This document shows, piece by piece, positions 15,880 through 25,304 of a stretch of DNA of 64,000 bases. The position numbers were made by a program, and so were the translations under genes. The DNA comes from JBGSMF01 sp041740315 (GTDB taxonomy: Bacteria > Chloroflexota > Anaerolineae > Fen-1058): positions 1-64,000 of the forward strand of contig JBGSMF010000421.1 of NCBI GenBank assembly GCA_041740315.1, in the 5' to 3' direction. The notes below the pieces were generated by a model that was not told where the DNA came from, searched no databases, and saw nothing but the letters and a program-made list of their open reading frames with translations. The first letter of the stretch is position 1. Each line of letters begins with the position of its first letter.

Positions 15880-18198
15880 CTACTGATTTTTAAAAGACTC
15901 ACGCCCCAGCACACCGTCGGCCAAGACGCCGAAGGAGGCAGGCGTGACCGCCCCACTCCACGAGATAAAGTCAATTCCACGGTCGTCCTCAAACGCCGCA
16001 CTCGCCCCAGGCCAGAGCAGCGCCAAGTTGTCCCTCGGCCCCAAGTTGAACCAGCCTTCCATTTCCACATTCCCATTCCCCACATACACCACCAGCCGCC
16101 CATCCCACCATCCGTTCAAATCATCCTCCCCGTAGCGCGCCGCGTTTCCCTCTGTCTCGCTCGCCACCAGCACGATTCGCGTCCCCTGCGCCACCCACCC
16201 CAGGGCCTCCCCAAAGATCAATGACCCTTCGTCGGTCGCTGTCTTGTGATCATTGTCCGTCACCCGCCAGCCGCGCAGATCCACTCCTCCTGCTCGCCTC
16301 ACTTTTAGCTCGATCCAATCCCCCTCGATGGTCCCCTCAGCGTCAATGCCATAGGCCGCGATGACCACATCCCCCACCTGCGGCTGGCTGCTCTCCACCC
16401 GCTCAAAGCGCGGCCTCAGCGTCAACGGCGCGCTCGGCGTTATTGTGATGACAGCCGTCTGCGGTATCTCGGCCGGCCACCAGCCCGCAAAGCGATAGCC
16501 CGCTTCCGGCGCCGCTGTCACCTCCACCGGCACACCCTCAAAATATGTCCCCTCCCACGCCAGGCCAGGCACGAGCACGCCGTTCACCGCTACTCCCCCC
16601 TCCCCTTCGCTCGCCGCCTCTATCCTCAGCTTGGACACTCCTCCTAACCCAAAATGCTCCACCATGTGCTGCCGCATGTACCCCGGCCGCTCACGCGCAA
16701 ATTCGCGCAACTCTTGAATGTTCGCACCCCAGTCGGTCGTGCTCGACCACCGCCTCGCCTCGTACTCTATATCTGGCTCCAACTCGGCTGCCAATTCGTC
16801 TATCTGCCCGATAACCGATTCTGGCGATAGCACGGTGTTCAGCAAGTCTGCCCCCCGCGAAAGAAAGCGCCCCTGAAATTCCCCATTCTCCAATAGCTTG
16901 CGCAGCAGCAAGGTGTCTCGGCCGGTTGCCCGTGGGCTGGAAGCATCCAACAATTGCTTGACAAGATTGGTATCGGCGTAACTGTGCAAATACATTCCAT
17001 AGCCGCGATCGCTGTCCCAAAACATCCAATGCCAACGCCCCCCCTGCACACGAGGGCGAAACTGGTGGATATTGTCTTCCGGCCAGTCAATGTTAGCGGT
17101 ATAGAGTTCTACTATGTTATAGTCAATAAAGGTTGGAATATCCACTTGAGTCTGCACGTAAGCGTAATGGGCCGGGTCGGCCAAATCGTGCGTCTCGACA
17201 AAGCGCATCAGATAGTCCCAGCTTGCGCGGTCGCCCGTAACAATATCGCCGCCTACGTAAAACTCGGGCGACTGCAAATTATCGGCTGATTCGACGCCAT
17301 AATGATCGGCCAAAAAATATTCATCCAGCCGCTCGCGGAGCTGATAGATCCCCCACGGCGCGCCGTTGATGAACAGCAACACCGGCCGGCTGCGCGCAGC
17401 ATAGCCGCCAAGCTCGAACGCCAAGCGGCAAGTCAACAAATTGCGCAAGAGCGTCCAATTAGTATTATCGAAAAGGCTCCAATCTTGCCCGCCACCGTTC
17501 AACACCAGGCGCTTGAAGGAATGCACGTCGCTATCTGCAAACAGCGGGTATTCCAAGCGGCTTTCGCCATACTCTTGGCGAAAGTAGAGGCGGAACGACT
17601 TTTTATCAAAAAACCGGCTTCCATGACCGTGGATGCGTACCCCAGCAGAAATGTGAAAGCCCAGGCTGCGATCCTTGTCTATATATGTCACATCCACCGG
17701 GCGCTCCCATTCTATCCCTTGCCCCTCAAAATTGGTATAGATCCCCTTCTCAGCGCCCCACATATCCCCCGGCGCTACAATCAAAGACATTACCGGCAAC
17801 TGCGCCCGCAGCCCCATCACATACGATCCGCTCACCACCTCGCCCAGCTCTCCATCGGGCCGCACCACCCGCGCCCGCACCACCGTCACATTCGGCGTCG
17901 CCGCGCTCAATCGGATCGGCTGGGTATACACCGCCCCCACTGTGCGCGTTGGCACTTGCCCATCCAAAGTAAAGATTACGCTGGCGCGAGAGTCAGGCGC
18001 ATGAATCTCTAGTTGAATGTCCCGATCATAATACCCCCCCGGCAAAGAAAAAATAGGCTCCAGGGCAGACGCCCCCACCGCAGACAAGCGGCTAGCGATT
18101 GTTTCCCCAGCCAGCCCCAGCCCGGCCAACACCAGGAGCGCCAAAATCATAACCTGCAAGCGAAAAGGCCGCTTGGCTGACAAATATTTTTTGGACAC
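15880..18198 (-). CDS. CotH kinase-family secreted protein with lamin-tail domain
   Basis: The 772-residue protein has an N-terminal membrane anchor (about 13-35), a chitobiase-like beta domain (FSLPGGYYDRDIQLEI...SGSYVMG), a CotH kinase domain (about 150-480), a short repeat with GYRFAGWWP, and a C-terminal lamin-tail domain (VVIAAYGIDAEG...NDHKTATDEG). The CotH motifs DWPEDN and FWDSDRGYG are present, so catalysis is plausible; spore CotH proteins phosphorylate coat proteins. The organism shows no sign of sporulation here, so the target is probably another surface protein. It is a close paralogue of the next gene upstream. Confidence 0.85.
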   Translation of the reverse strand: MSKKYLSAKRPFRLQVMILALLVLAGLGLAGETIASRLSAVGASALEPIFSLPGGYYDRDIQLEIHAPDSRASVIFTLDGQVPTRTVGAVYTQPIRLSAATPNVTVVRARVVRPDGELGEVVSGSYVMGLRAQLPVMSLIVAPGDMWGAEKGIYTNFEGQGIEWERPVDVTYIDKDRSLGFHISAGVRIHGHGSRFFDKKSFRLYFRQEYGESRLEYPLFADSDVHSFKRLVLNGGGQDWSLFDNTNWTLLRNLLTCRLAFELGGYAARSRPVLLFINGAPWGIYQLRERLDEYFLADHYGVESADNLQSPEFYVGGDIVTGDRASWDYLMRFVETHDLADPAHYAYVQTQVDIPTFIDYNIVELYTANIDWPEDNIHQFRPRVQGGRWHWMFWDSDRGYGMYLHSYADTNLVKQLLDASSPRATGRDTLLLRKLLENGEFQGRFLSRGADLLNTVLSPESVIGQIDELAAELEPDIEYEARRWSSTTDWGANIQELREFARERPGYMRQHMVEHFGLGGVSKLRIEAASEGEGGVAVNGVLVPGLAWEGTYFEGVPVEVTAAPEAGYRFAGWWPAEIPQTAVITITPSAPLTLRPRFERVESSQPQVGDVVIAAYGIDAEGTIEGDWIELKVRRAGGVDLRGWRVTDNDHKTATDEGSLIFGEALGWVAQGTRIVLVASETEGNAARYGEDDLNGWWDGRLVVYVGNGNVEMEGWFNLGPRDNLALLWPGASAAFEDDRGIDFISWSGAVTPASFGVLADGVLGRESFKNQ

Positions 18199-18243
18199 GG
18201 ATTTTCACCTGTCTGCCGCCAGGCAGGCGGACACAACGGATTC

Positions 18244-20565
18244 TCACCGATTTTCTGTCGCCGGCAGCACGCCGTCGGCCAAGACGCCGAAGGAGGCAGG
18301 CGTGACCGCCCCACTCCACGAGATAAAGTCAATCCCACGGTCATCCCCAAACGCCGCGCTCGCCCCAGGCGATAGCAGCACCAGGTTGTCCCTCGATCCC
18401 AAGTTGAACCAGCCCTCCACCTCCACATTCCCATTCCCCACGTATACCACCAGCCGCCCATCCCACCATCCGCTCAAATCATCCTCCCCGTAGCGCGCCG
18501 CGTTTCCCTCTGTCTCGCTCGCCACTATCACGATTCGCGTCCCCTGCGCCACCCACCCAAAGGCCTCCCCAAAGATCAACGACCCTTCGTCCCTCGTTGT
18601 CTTGTGGTCGTTGTCCGTCACCCGCCAGCCGCGCAGATCCACTCCTCCCGCTCGCCTCACTTTTAGCTCGATCCAATCCCCCTCGATTGCCCCCTCAGCG
18701 TCAATGCCATAGGCCGCGATGACCACATCCCCCACCTGCGGCTGGCTGCTCTCCACCCGCTCAAAACGCGGCTTCACCACCAGCCCCGCTCTCGGCGTCA
18801 AGGTGATGACAGCCGTCTGCGGTATCTCGGCCGGCCACCAGCCCGCAAAGCGATAGCCCGCCCCAGGCGCCGCCGTCACCTCCACCGGCACACCCTCAAA
18901 ATACGTCCCCTCCCACGCCAGGCCAGGCACGAGCACGCCGTTCACCGCTACTCCCCCCTCCCCTTCGCTCGCCGCCTCTACCCTCAGCTTGACTATCCCT
19001 CTCAACCCAAAGTGCTCCACCATGTGCTGCCGCATGTACCCCGGCCGCTCACGCGCAAATTCGCGCAACTCTTGGATGTTCGCCCCCCAGTCCATCGTGC
19101 TCGACCACCGCCTCGCCTCGTACTCGATATCTGGCTCCAACTCGGCTGCCAATTCGTCTATCTGCCCGATGACCGATTCTGGCGATAGCACGGTGTTCAG
19201 CAAGTCTGCCCCCCGCGAAAGAAAGCGCCCCTGAAATTCCCCATTCTCCAATAGCTTGCGCAGCAGCAAGGTGTCTCGCCCGCCTGTTGCCGGGTAAGCA
19301 TGTTCCAGCACCCGCTCCATCATATTTGTGTCAAAACTGGTATATGCGTACGCCCCAAAGCCAAGATCCTCATCCCAAAACATCCAATGCCAACGCCCCC
19401 CCTGCACGCGAGGATAAAACTGATCTACGTTGTGGTGCGGCCAATCATAGTTGGCTGCATAGAGTTCTACCATGTTATAGTCAATAAAGGCTGGAATATC
19501 CACCTGGGTCTGCACATAAGCGTAATGGGCCGGGTCGGCCAAATCGTGCGTCTCGACAAAGCGCATCAGATAGTCCCAGCTTGCGCGGTCGCCCATAACA
19601 ATTTCTTGCTCGCGGGCATACTCGGGCGCCCTCAAGAAATCAGCCGCCTTGACGCCATAATGATCGGCCAGAAAGTATTCATCCAGCCGCTCGCGGAGTT
19701 GATAGATTCCCCACGGCTCGCCGTTGATGAACAGCAACACCGGCCGGTTGTGCGCAGCATAGCCGCCAAGTTGATGCGCCAGGCTATCTGCCAATTGGCT
19801 ACGTAAGAGGGTCCAATTTCTGTTCGGGACAAAACTCCAATCTTCTCCACCGCCATGCAACACCAGGCGCTTGAAGGAACGCACGTCACTATCCGTAAAC
19901 AGTGGATACTCTAATCGGCTGGCCCCATACTCTTGGCGAAAGTAGAGACGAAATGACTTTTTATCAAACTTTCTACTCAGCCGGCCATGGATGCGTATTC
20001 CAGCAGAGATGTGAAAGCCCAGGCTGCGATCCTTGTCCACATACGTCACATCCACCGGGCGCTCCCATTCTATCCCACGCTCCTCGGCATTGGCATAGAT
20101 TCCCCCCTCACCGTCAAGATCCTCCGGCGCTACAATCAAAGACATTACCGGCAACTGCGCCCGCAGCCCCATCACATACGATCCGCTCACCACCTCGCCC
20201 ATCGCTCCATCTGGCTGCGCCACCCGCGCCCGCACCACCGTCACATTCGGCGTCGCCGCGCTCAGGTGGATCGGTTGAGTATACACCGTCCCCACTGTGC
20301 GCGTCGGCGTTTGTCCATCCAAGGTAAACAACACCTCCGCTCCAGCTTTAGAAACGCCCAGCTCCAGCCGCACATCTTGCTCATAATATCCCCCCGGCAA
20401 AGAAAACACCGGCATCACAGATGCCACATTCTCATGCGCCTGGCCCAAGGCAACATACGCTACCGCCAGCGCCGTTAGCGCGAGCAAGGCTAGCCCCAAC
20501 TCGCCAAGCGACCTGCGAGAACCGGCATGATGTATCGCCACAGACCGAGCATCTACTTTTTGCAC
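18244..20565 (-). CDS. CotH kinase-family secreted protein, tandem paralogue
   Basis: This 773-residue protein has the same domain order as the gene at 15880-18198: anchor, chitobiase-like domain, CotH domain with DWPHHN and FWDEDLGFG, GYRFAGWWP module and lamin-tail domain. From GRDTLLLRKLLENGEF to the end the two proteins differ at only a few positions, and the DNA is nearly identical, whereas the central CotH part is more diverged. That pattern suggests a recent tandem duplication or gene conversion of the 3' half. It is the first gene of the cluster. Confidence 0.85.
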   Translation of the reverse strand: MQKVDARSVAIHHAGSRRSLGELGLALLALTALAVAYVALGQAHENVASVMPVFSLPGGYYEQDVRLELGVSKAGAEVLFTLDGQTPTRTVGTVYTQPIHLSAATPNVTVVRARVAQPDGAMGEVVSGSYVMGLRAQLPVMSLIVAPEDLDGEGGIYANAEERGIEWERPVDVTYVDKDRSLGFHISAGIRIHGRLSRKFDKKSFRLYFRQEYGASRLEYPLFTDSDVRSFKRLVLHGGGEDWSFVPNRNWTLLRSQLADSLAHQLGGYAAHNRPVLLFINGEPWGIYQLRERLDEYFLADHYGVKAADFLRAPEYAREQEIVMGDRASWDYLMRFVETHDLADPAHYAYVQTQVDIPAFIDYNMVELYAANYDWPHHNVDQFYPRVQGGRWHWMFWDEDLGFGAYAYTSFDTNMMERVLEHAYPATGGRDTLLLRKLLENGEFQGRFLSRGADLLNTVLSPESVIGQIDELAAELEPDIEYEARRWSSTMDWGANIQELREFARERPGYMRQHMVEHFGLRGIVKLRVEAASEGEGGVAVNGVLVPGLAWEGTYFEGVPVEVTAAPGAGYRFAGWWPAEIPQTAVITLTPRAGLVVKPRFERVESSQPQVGDVVIAAYGIDAEGAIEGDWIELKVRRAGGVDLRGWRVTDNDHKTTRDEGSLIFGEAFGWVAQGTRIVIVASETEGNAARYGEDDLSGWWDGRLVVYVGNGNVEVEGWFNLGSRDNLVLLSPGASAAFGDDRGIDFISWSGAVTPASFGVLADGVLPATENR

Positions 20566-20616
20566 TTTTACAATCCAACATCAAAAGGATCGGCTCATTG
20601 TAACACGGTTTCTCTT

Positions 20617-20644
20617 TTGTACATTCAATCCCATGTGGTATACT
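20617..20644 (+). promoter_or_regulatory. Possible promoter upstream of the phosphatase gene
   Basis: TTGTAC (20617-20622), a 16-bp spacer and TATACT (20639-20644) resemble a sigma-70 promoter reading toward the gene at 20778. A 7-bp inverted repeat (GCTACCG 20670-20676 with 20693-20699) lies in the leader. The gap 20566-20777 holds nothing else recognisable. Confidence 0.4.
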
Positions 20645-20777
20645 AGTGCCTGTCGCAAAAACCTGCATAGCTACCGCACGCTTTGCGCCATACGGTAGCG
20701 GATGGGTTTTGAGACAGAAATTATACTAGGCGAGTCGGCATAACCGACCCCAAGATAGCGCGCTTATTGATGTCTGT

Positions 20778-21365
20778 ATGCCTAAAGAAACACTCTCCCA
20801 CATCGTTTACCTGATCCGCCATGCGCAACCCGCCAACGTGCAAGACGCAAGCCTGCGTTATGATGTGCCGCCTGGGCCGCCTCTTTCGCCCGCAGGCTAT
20901 ATGCAGGCGATGATGACGGCAAACTTTTTGCAAAACAGCCCACCAGAGGTCGTTTACACCTCACCGCTTGAACGGGCGCTGCAAACGGCCCAAATCATTG
21001 CCGGGCAACTAGATATACCACTGGCCATTGACGAGCGTCTGGCCGAGCATCGCCGCGAAGAGACAGAGGAGCAAATTGTTGTTCGCGCGTCCGAGTTTTG
21101 GCGAGAACGTGTCTCTAGCGCCGGGCCGCGCCGCATCGCCTTGGTCAGCCACGGCTCTCCCATCCGCGTAATTCTGACAGCCTTGGGCGGCGTAACCGTG
21201 ACTAACCTTGAGCACTATCGCTTTGACCAGGGGAATATCATCCCCCATGCCGGCATCTGGCGCGCGCGCCTTGGCGCAACCACTCCGCCAGGTCAATGGC
21301 AACTCGATCTCATCTTTCGCACCATTGCCCTGAGCGCCGCACCTGCGCAAAACAAGCACCGCTAA
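20778..21365 (+). CDS. Histidine phosphatase family protein
   Basis: The 195-residue protein is a phosphoglycerate mutase-like phosphatase. It has the phosphohistidine motif LIRHAQ near residue 12, the conserved YTSPLERALQTA, an acidic E in the AEHRREE stretch and the second catalytic histidine in VSHGSP. Members dephosphorylate sugars, cofactor precursors or proteins; the substrate cannot be told from sequence. It stands alone on the plus strand and converges with the next gene. Confidence 0.88.
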   Translation: MPKETLSHIVYLIRHAQPANVQDASLRYDVPPGPPLSPAGYMQAMMTANFLQNSPPEVVYTSPLERALQTAQIIAGQLDIPLAIDERLAEHRREETEEQIVVRASEFWRERVSSAGPRRIALVSHGSPIRVILTALGGVTVTNLEHYRFDQGNIIPHAGIWRARLGATTPPGQWQLDLIFRTIALSAAPAQNKHR

Positions 21366-21372
21366 AGAACAA

Positions 21373-22149
21373 CTACCTTGACCCTTCTCGTATTCTTTGC
21401 ATGGACTGGTCAAACTCTGCCCCAGAAACGCCAAGCTCTTTGGGCAAGCGCCAATAGTTCAACCTGGCCCGTTCTCCGCTTGCGTCTGACACCACCAACT
21501 CGTGTTCAACCACCTCTAGTTTGAATTCGGGCAAGGCCTGGGCTACTGCCTGGTGGAACTCGACAAAGCGCGGGAAGCGTCGCAACAGCGCCTCGATCTT
21601 GTCGCGGATAGCCGGGCGGAACGGCGTGCCCCGTCCGATGGCCTCGTAGACCACATCGCCGGTGGGGAATAGCGCGCGATAGGGCGCTTTGATCAGGTGC
21701 ACATCCCAGCCCATGCGCTGTTCGTGCGCCAGCCCGACCCGCTCGCACTCTTGCGCGATGAGCGGGAAAAACTCGGCGGCGCGAATCATAAAGTACAACC
21801 CCACCTCTTCGGCCATCACCCTGGCATACTCGCCGGCCCAGGTCGTATAATCCAGCGAGTATGGCTCGTGACCGTCGCGGATCTCTTGAAACTGGATCAG
21901 CGTGTGCAGACCGGGGCCGGCCTCGCCCCACACTTTTAAAACCGCCTCGCGGGCGTCACGATTAAAGCGCCCTCGATCTTGGCTAAAATCGTAAACCGGC
22001 GGAAAAGCGTACACATACAGGCCCTCACCCAGCGGCTCAAAGACCAGCTTGCCGGCCTGGTAAGCATGCTCAATTGCCACACCTAGCCGCTCGGCCCAGG
22101 TGGTTGGAGCAGGGCGCGGTTTGTCTCGGCGCAAAAACGGCAATTTCAT
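21373..22149 (-). CDS. Hypothetical protein, cytoplasmic
   Basis: The 258-residue protein has no signal peptide or membrane segment and I recognise no domain. It is rich in Glu, Arg and aromatic residues, with a conserved-looking centre (LDYTTWAGEYARVMAEEVGLYFMIRAAEFFP). A GGAG site precedes ATG 22149, three bases after the stop of the glycosyltransferase gene, so both are probably co-transcribed. Confidence 0.7.
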   Translation of the reverse strand: MKLPFLRRDKPRPAPTTWAERLGVAIEHAYQAGKLVFEPLGEGLYVYAFPPVYDFSQDRGRFNRDAREAVLKVWGEAGPGLHTLIQFQEIRDGHEPYSLDYTTWAGEYARVMAEEVGLYFMIRAAEFFPLIAQECERVGLAHEQRMGWDVHLIKAPYRALFPTGDVVYEAIGRGTPFRPAIRDKIEALLRRFPRFVEFHQAVAQALPEFKLEVVEHELVVSDASGERARLNYWRLPKELGVSGAEFDQSMQRIREGSR

Positions 22150-22152
22150 TCT

Positions 22153-23244
22153 TCAACTCCTTAGTGCATCAAGCACAACGCGCGCGCAAGCGGCCCAGGT
22201 AAAGCAGCCGGCCCGCTCATAGCCGCGCGCAATCAAATCGCGGCGCACGTTTTCGTCGGCAACCGCGCGCGCCAATGCAGCCGCGATTTCTTGCTCATCT
22301 AATGGATCAACCAACAGCGCGGCTTGCCCGGCTATTTCAGGCAGCGATGAAGTATTGCTGCACACCAGCGGAACGCCGCATTGAAACGCCTCTAACACCG
22401 GAAAGCCAAAGCCTTCGTACAGCGAGGGAAAGGCCATCACCGCCGCGCCAGAAATCAAGGCGGCCTTGTCCTCGTCGGCAATATAGCCTGGAAAAATCAC
22501 CTGCGCCTCCAACCCCAAGCGATTGACCTGGGCAAACAGGTCATCGTACAGCCAGCCTTTTTTGCCAGCCAAAACCAGCGTGATGCGCGGCGCATGGTGC
22601 GCGCTGCGCGAAAATGCTCCAATCAAGCGAGCTAGATTTTTGCGCGGTTGGAGCGTGCCGATGTACAAGATGTATCGGCCTTCAATGCCATAACGCCGCT
22701 TGGCTTGCTCAATCGCTGCACCATCGGCGCGGCGCAGCGATTCATCTTTGCCAGGATAAGCCACCACAATCTTGCCGGGATCAGCTCGGTAAAAGCGCGC
22801 CATATCAGCCTTGGTCGCCTGCGAATCGGCGATGACACGGGTGGCTGCCCCCACATTCCAGCGCGTGGACAGATCGAGGTACAGGCGCTGCTGCCACGGA
22901 TGGGCCTGGGGGAAATGGCGATAACCCAAGTCGTGAACCGTCACAACGCTGCGTCGCGGGTGAAGGGGCGGCAGTACATGCGCCGGGACAAACAACACAT
23001 CGGGCGGGTGCTGCATCATCTCGGCCGCCAGCCGGAGGTGCGTCCACAAGCGCGGAAAGGGAATGGCGCGCAGCTCTATATTTGGCGCGTCAAACAAACC
23101 CGCCTGGGGAGCGAGATTAAAATATAGCCTGAAGCGGTGTTCGGGCGCCAGCGCGCTCAGCGAGCGAATCAGATGCAGCGAATACGCCTCGGTGCCGGTG
23201 CGCTGCCGGCTGGCGGCGCGGCTGGCGTCAACGCCAATCAGCAT
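22153..23244 (-). CDS. Family 4 glycosyltransferase (GT-B)
   Basis: The 363-residue protein has the GT-B two-domain layout. The N-terminal domain starts GVDASRA with a glycine-rich GTEAY loop; the C-terminal domain has YIGTLQPRKNLARLI and the nucleotide-sugar-binding motif EGFGFPVLEAFQCGVPLV with the E-x7-E pattern. Such enzymes retain anomeric configuration and build polysaccharides or glycolipids. Donor and acceptor are unknown. Fifteen bases separate it from the membrane-protein gene upstream. Confidence 0.9.
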   Translation of the reverse strand: MLIGVDASRAASRQRTGTEAYSLHLIRSLSALAPEHRFRLYFNLAPQAGLFDAPNIELRAIPFPRLWTHLRLAAEMMQHPPDVLFVPAHVLPPLHPRRSVVTVHDLGYRHFPQAHPWQQRLYLDLSTRWNVGAATRVIADSQATKADMARFYRADPGKIVVAYPGKDESLRRADGAAIEQAKRRYGIEGRYILYIGTLQPRKNLARLIGAFSRSAHHAPRITLVLAGKKGWLYDDLFAQVNRLGLEAQVIFPGYIADEDKAALISGAAVMAFPSLYEGFGFPVLEAFQCGVPLVCSNTSSLPEIAGQAALLVDPLDEQEIAAALARAVADENVRRDLIARGYERAGCFTWAACARVVLDALRS

Positions 23245-23259
23245 TCAACCAGCATCCAA

Positions 23260-23808
23260 TCAGCGCTTGCGGAAAACGGCTTGCAACAAGGCAGCCAGGC
23301 CTACCACAATCAATAGCACCGGCCACAAGTTGAGCAGCGTCTTGCCCAGTTCACCCGACCATATCCCCAGCGTAAAGGGAAAGGCAATCACGCCGATAAT
23401 GAGAGCCAGCAGCCCAATCACAAACTCGCCCCAATCGTGATTGCGATCTACAATGAACTTGGATAGAAAAGCCAGTCCGCCAATGACGACAAAACCGGGC
23501 CACAAGCGGGCCACGTCGCCCCAATCAGCGCCGCTTTCCCTCCAACCCGCCAAGGGCAGCCGCAACTGCAAGGTAAATACAAAGAAAAACAGGCCCAGCA
23601 AGGTAGCCGCCACCCCAAAAAACACGGCGTCTGGATTGCGGTCGTGGCCGGTGATAAAACTGCCCAGCGACCACAATCCTGCCACCACAATCAGCGCCGG
23701 CCACATGGCCCCCACCCCTGGCAAGGGGATTTTTAGGTTTTGGGCCAACATCCATAACCCAATAGCAATGAGAACAAACGCCCAGAAAATATTGCCTCGT
23801 TTTTGCAT
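23260..23808 (-). CDS. LiaF/DUF5668-like multi-pass membrane protein
   Basis: The 182-residue protein has about five to six short hydrophobic segments with repeated WP..IVVAGLW / WPGFVVIGGLAF / WPVLLIVVGLAAL units, the look of LiaI/LiaF-type membrane domains. The open frame extends upstream to 24063 but that part is the palindromic repeat; ATG 23808 has GGAGG eight bases upstream and I use it. A similar protein is encoded at 54692-55486. The function is unknown; relatives take part in cell-envelope stress responses. Confidence 0.75.
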   Translation of the reverse strand: MQKRGNIFWAFVLIAIGLWMLAQNLKIPLPGVGAMWPALIVVAGLWSLGSFITGHDRNPDAVFFGVAATLLGLFFFVFTLQLRLPLAGWRESGADWGDVARLWPGFVVIGGLAFLSKFIVDRNHDWGEFVIGLLALIIGVIAFPFTLGIWSGELGKTLLNLWPVLLIVVGLAALLQAVFRKR

Positions 23809-23834
23809 GACAACCTCCGTATAGACAATATAGT

Positions 23835-24038
23835 TTATCGGAAATAACGCCGCCAACGTATCCCCATACGTTGGCGGACTGGCACACCCTGGACTGCCCG
23901 CCCAGCCTGCTGCCGCGTGCCGCGTCAGCGGCCGCAGGCAGGGCAGGCTTGCACCTGTGCTGCGCTTGGCCCCTTCGGGAGTGCAGCCTGCCTGGCGCAG
24001 ACAGGGTGTGGGGATGCCAGTCCTGCTATTTCCGACAA
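23835..24038. repeat. Composite palindromic repeat (80-bp family with nested insertion)
   Basis: The ends are TTATCGGAAATA (23835-23846) and TATTTCCGACAA (24027-24038), the terminal inverted repeats of the 80-bp family also found at 55521-55600 and 61234-61313. The first internal hairpin (CCAACGTAT-cccc-ATACGTTGG) is intact. The second hairpin, GGCAT-gggg-ATGCC in other copies, is interrupted by about 124 bp bounded by CACCCTG and CAGGGTG, so one mobile palindrome has inserted into another. The gap 23809-24197 holds only this and the sua5 promoter. Confidence 0.75.
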
Positions 24039-24081
24039 GGTCCAGTGTAAAGGGAAAAGACACCCCCAGAGTATACCATGA

Positions 24082-24111
24082 TTGAGCGGTCTGCGAGAAA
24101 TGTGCTACAAT
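24082..24111 (+). promoter_or_regulatory. Promoter of the sua5-nadE operon
   Basis: TTGAGC (24082-24087), an 18-bp spacer and TACAAT (24106-24111) resemble sigma-70 elements. The leader to 24198 contains a CCTGCTGCCGCAGGCAGG palindrome shared with the repeat at 23.9 kb. Confidence 0.5.
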
Positions 24112-24197
24112 AACCCTCGCAATAGCCTAGAGAATTTTCCGGGTTTTCTCCCTGGCCTGCTGCCGCAGGCAGGGCAGGCTGCGCTCTCCCTATTTCT

Positions 24198-25304
24198 GTG
24201 GTGGATTTTGTCAGTCAACCAATTGAGGAAGCAGTGGGCCAAGCTCTAGTCATTCAAATTGATCCTATATCACCCCAGCCAGATAAAATCGCTTTTGCCG
24301 CTCAGTTGATGCAGGCAGGCAAGCTGGTGGCGTTTCCGACCGAGACCGTATACGGGCTGGGCGCAAACGCCTTTGATGCGGCGGCGGTAGAGCGCGTGTT
24401 TGCGGCCAAAAGCCGCCCGGCCAACGACCCGATGATTGTGCACATTGCCCGCCAAGAACAGCTTGGCGCAGTGGCTAACGATATTCCCTCAGAAGCGCGC
24501 ACACTGACGCGCGTCTTTTGGCCGGGGCCGCTCACGCTGATCTTGCGCAAGACCGAGGCTATCCCCCCCAACGTCACCGCCGGATTGGGCACGGTGGCTG
24601 TGCGCATGCCCGCCAATGAAATCGCGCTGGCGCTGATTGAGGCGTGCGGGTTTCCCATCGCCGCGCCCAGCGCCAACCTGTTCGCGCGCCCCAGTCCCAC
24701 CGCCGCCGAGCACGTGCTGCAAGACCTGGGCGAGCACATTGACCTGATTATTGATGGAGGCCAAACGCTCATCGGGCTTGAATCTACGGTGGTGGATATG
24801 ACAAGCTGCCCGCCCAAAATTTTGCGGCCAGGTGGCACAAGCCTTGAGGCGCTGCAAGCCGTGCTGCCCGGCATTGAGCTGCCCCATCGCTTTGCTGCCA
24901 TAGCAGAAACAAGCGCCCAACCGTCACCTGGGTTGTTGAGCAAGCATTATGCCCCCCATGCCCCTACCCTCTTGTTCATTGGGCCAGAACAAGCCATGCT
25001 AAACGAAATGCGCGCCAGGGCCATCGAACTGCTGGCAGCACACCAGCGCGTGGGGCTGCTGGTGGCCGAGGAAGATGAGCGCATCTTTCAAGATTTGTCC
25101 ACCGCTCACATCGAAGTGCTAGGCTCAAAAAATGACCTGGCCAAAATCGCCCGAACCTTGTTTGCCGCCATGCGCCGGCTGGACCAACTAAACGTAGATA
25201 TTATCCTGGCGCGCAGCTTTGGGCCTGGAGGCATTGGCCTGGCCATTCAAGATCGCCTGGTCCGCGCGGCGGGGGGAACGGTAGAGAGTCAAAAGGTAAA
25301 ATGA
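24198..25304 (+). CDS. sua5: Threonylcarbamoyl-AMP synthase (Sua5 type)
   Basis: This enzyme makes threonylcarbamoyl-AMP from threonine, bicarbonate and ATP, the first step of t6A modification of ANN-decoding tRNAs. The YrdC domain (about 20-215) shows LVAFPTETVYGLGA, KSRPANDPMIVH, VFWPGPLTLIL, APSANLFARPSPT and LESTVVDM...LRPG. A linker with SPGLLSKHYAPHAP leads to the C-terminal Sua5 domain, so this is the long form (368 residues). The start is GTG 24198 or GTG 24201; neither has a clear ribosome site. It overlaps the next gene by four bases and heads a four-gene coupled operon. Confidence 0.93.
   Translation: MVDFVSQPIEEAVGQALVIQIDPISPQPDKIAFAAQLMQAGKLVAFPTETVYGLGANAFDAAAVERVFAAKSRPANDPMIVHIARQEQLGAVANDIPSEARTLTRVFWPGPLTLILRKTEAIPPNVTAGLGTVAVRMPANEIALALIEACGFPIAAPSANLFARPSPTAAEHVLQDLGEHIDLIIDGGQTLIGLESTVVDMTSCPPKILRPGGTSLEALQAVLPGIELPHRFAAIAETSAQPSPGLLSKHYAPHAPTLLFIGPEQAMLNEMRARAIELLAAHQRVGLLVAEEDERIFQDLSTAHIEVLGSKNDLAKIARTLFAAMRRLDQLNVDIILARSFGPGGIGLAIQDRLVRAAGGTVESQKVK

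Noticed and set aside
23809..24063. N-terminal extension of the LiaF-like protein
   Set aside because: It is translated from the palindromic repeat; the ribosome site and membrane-protein start are at 23808.
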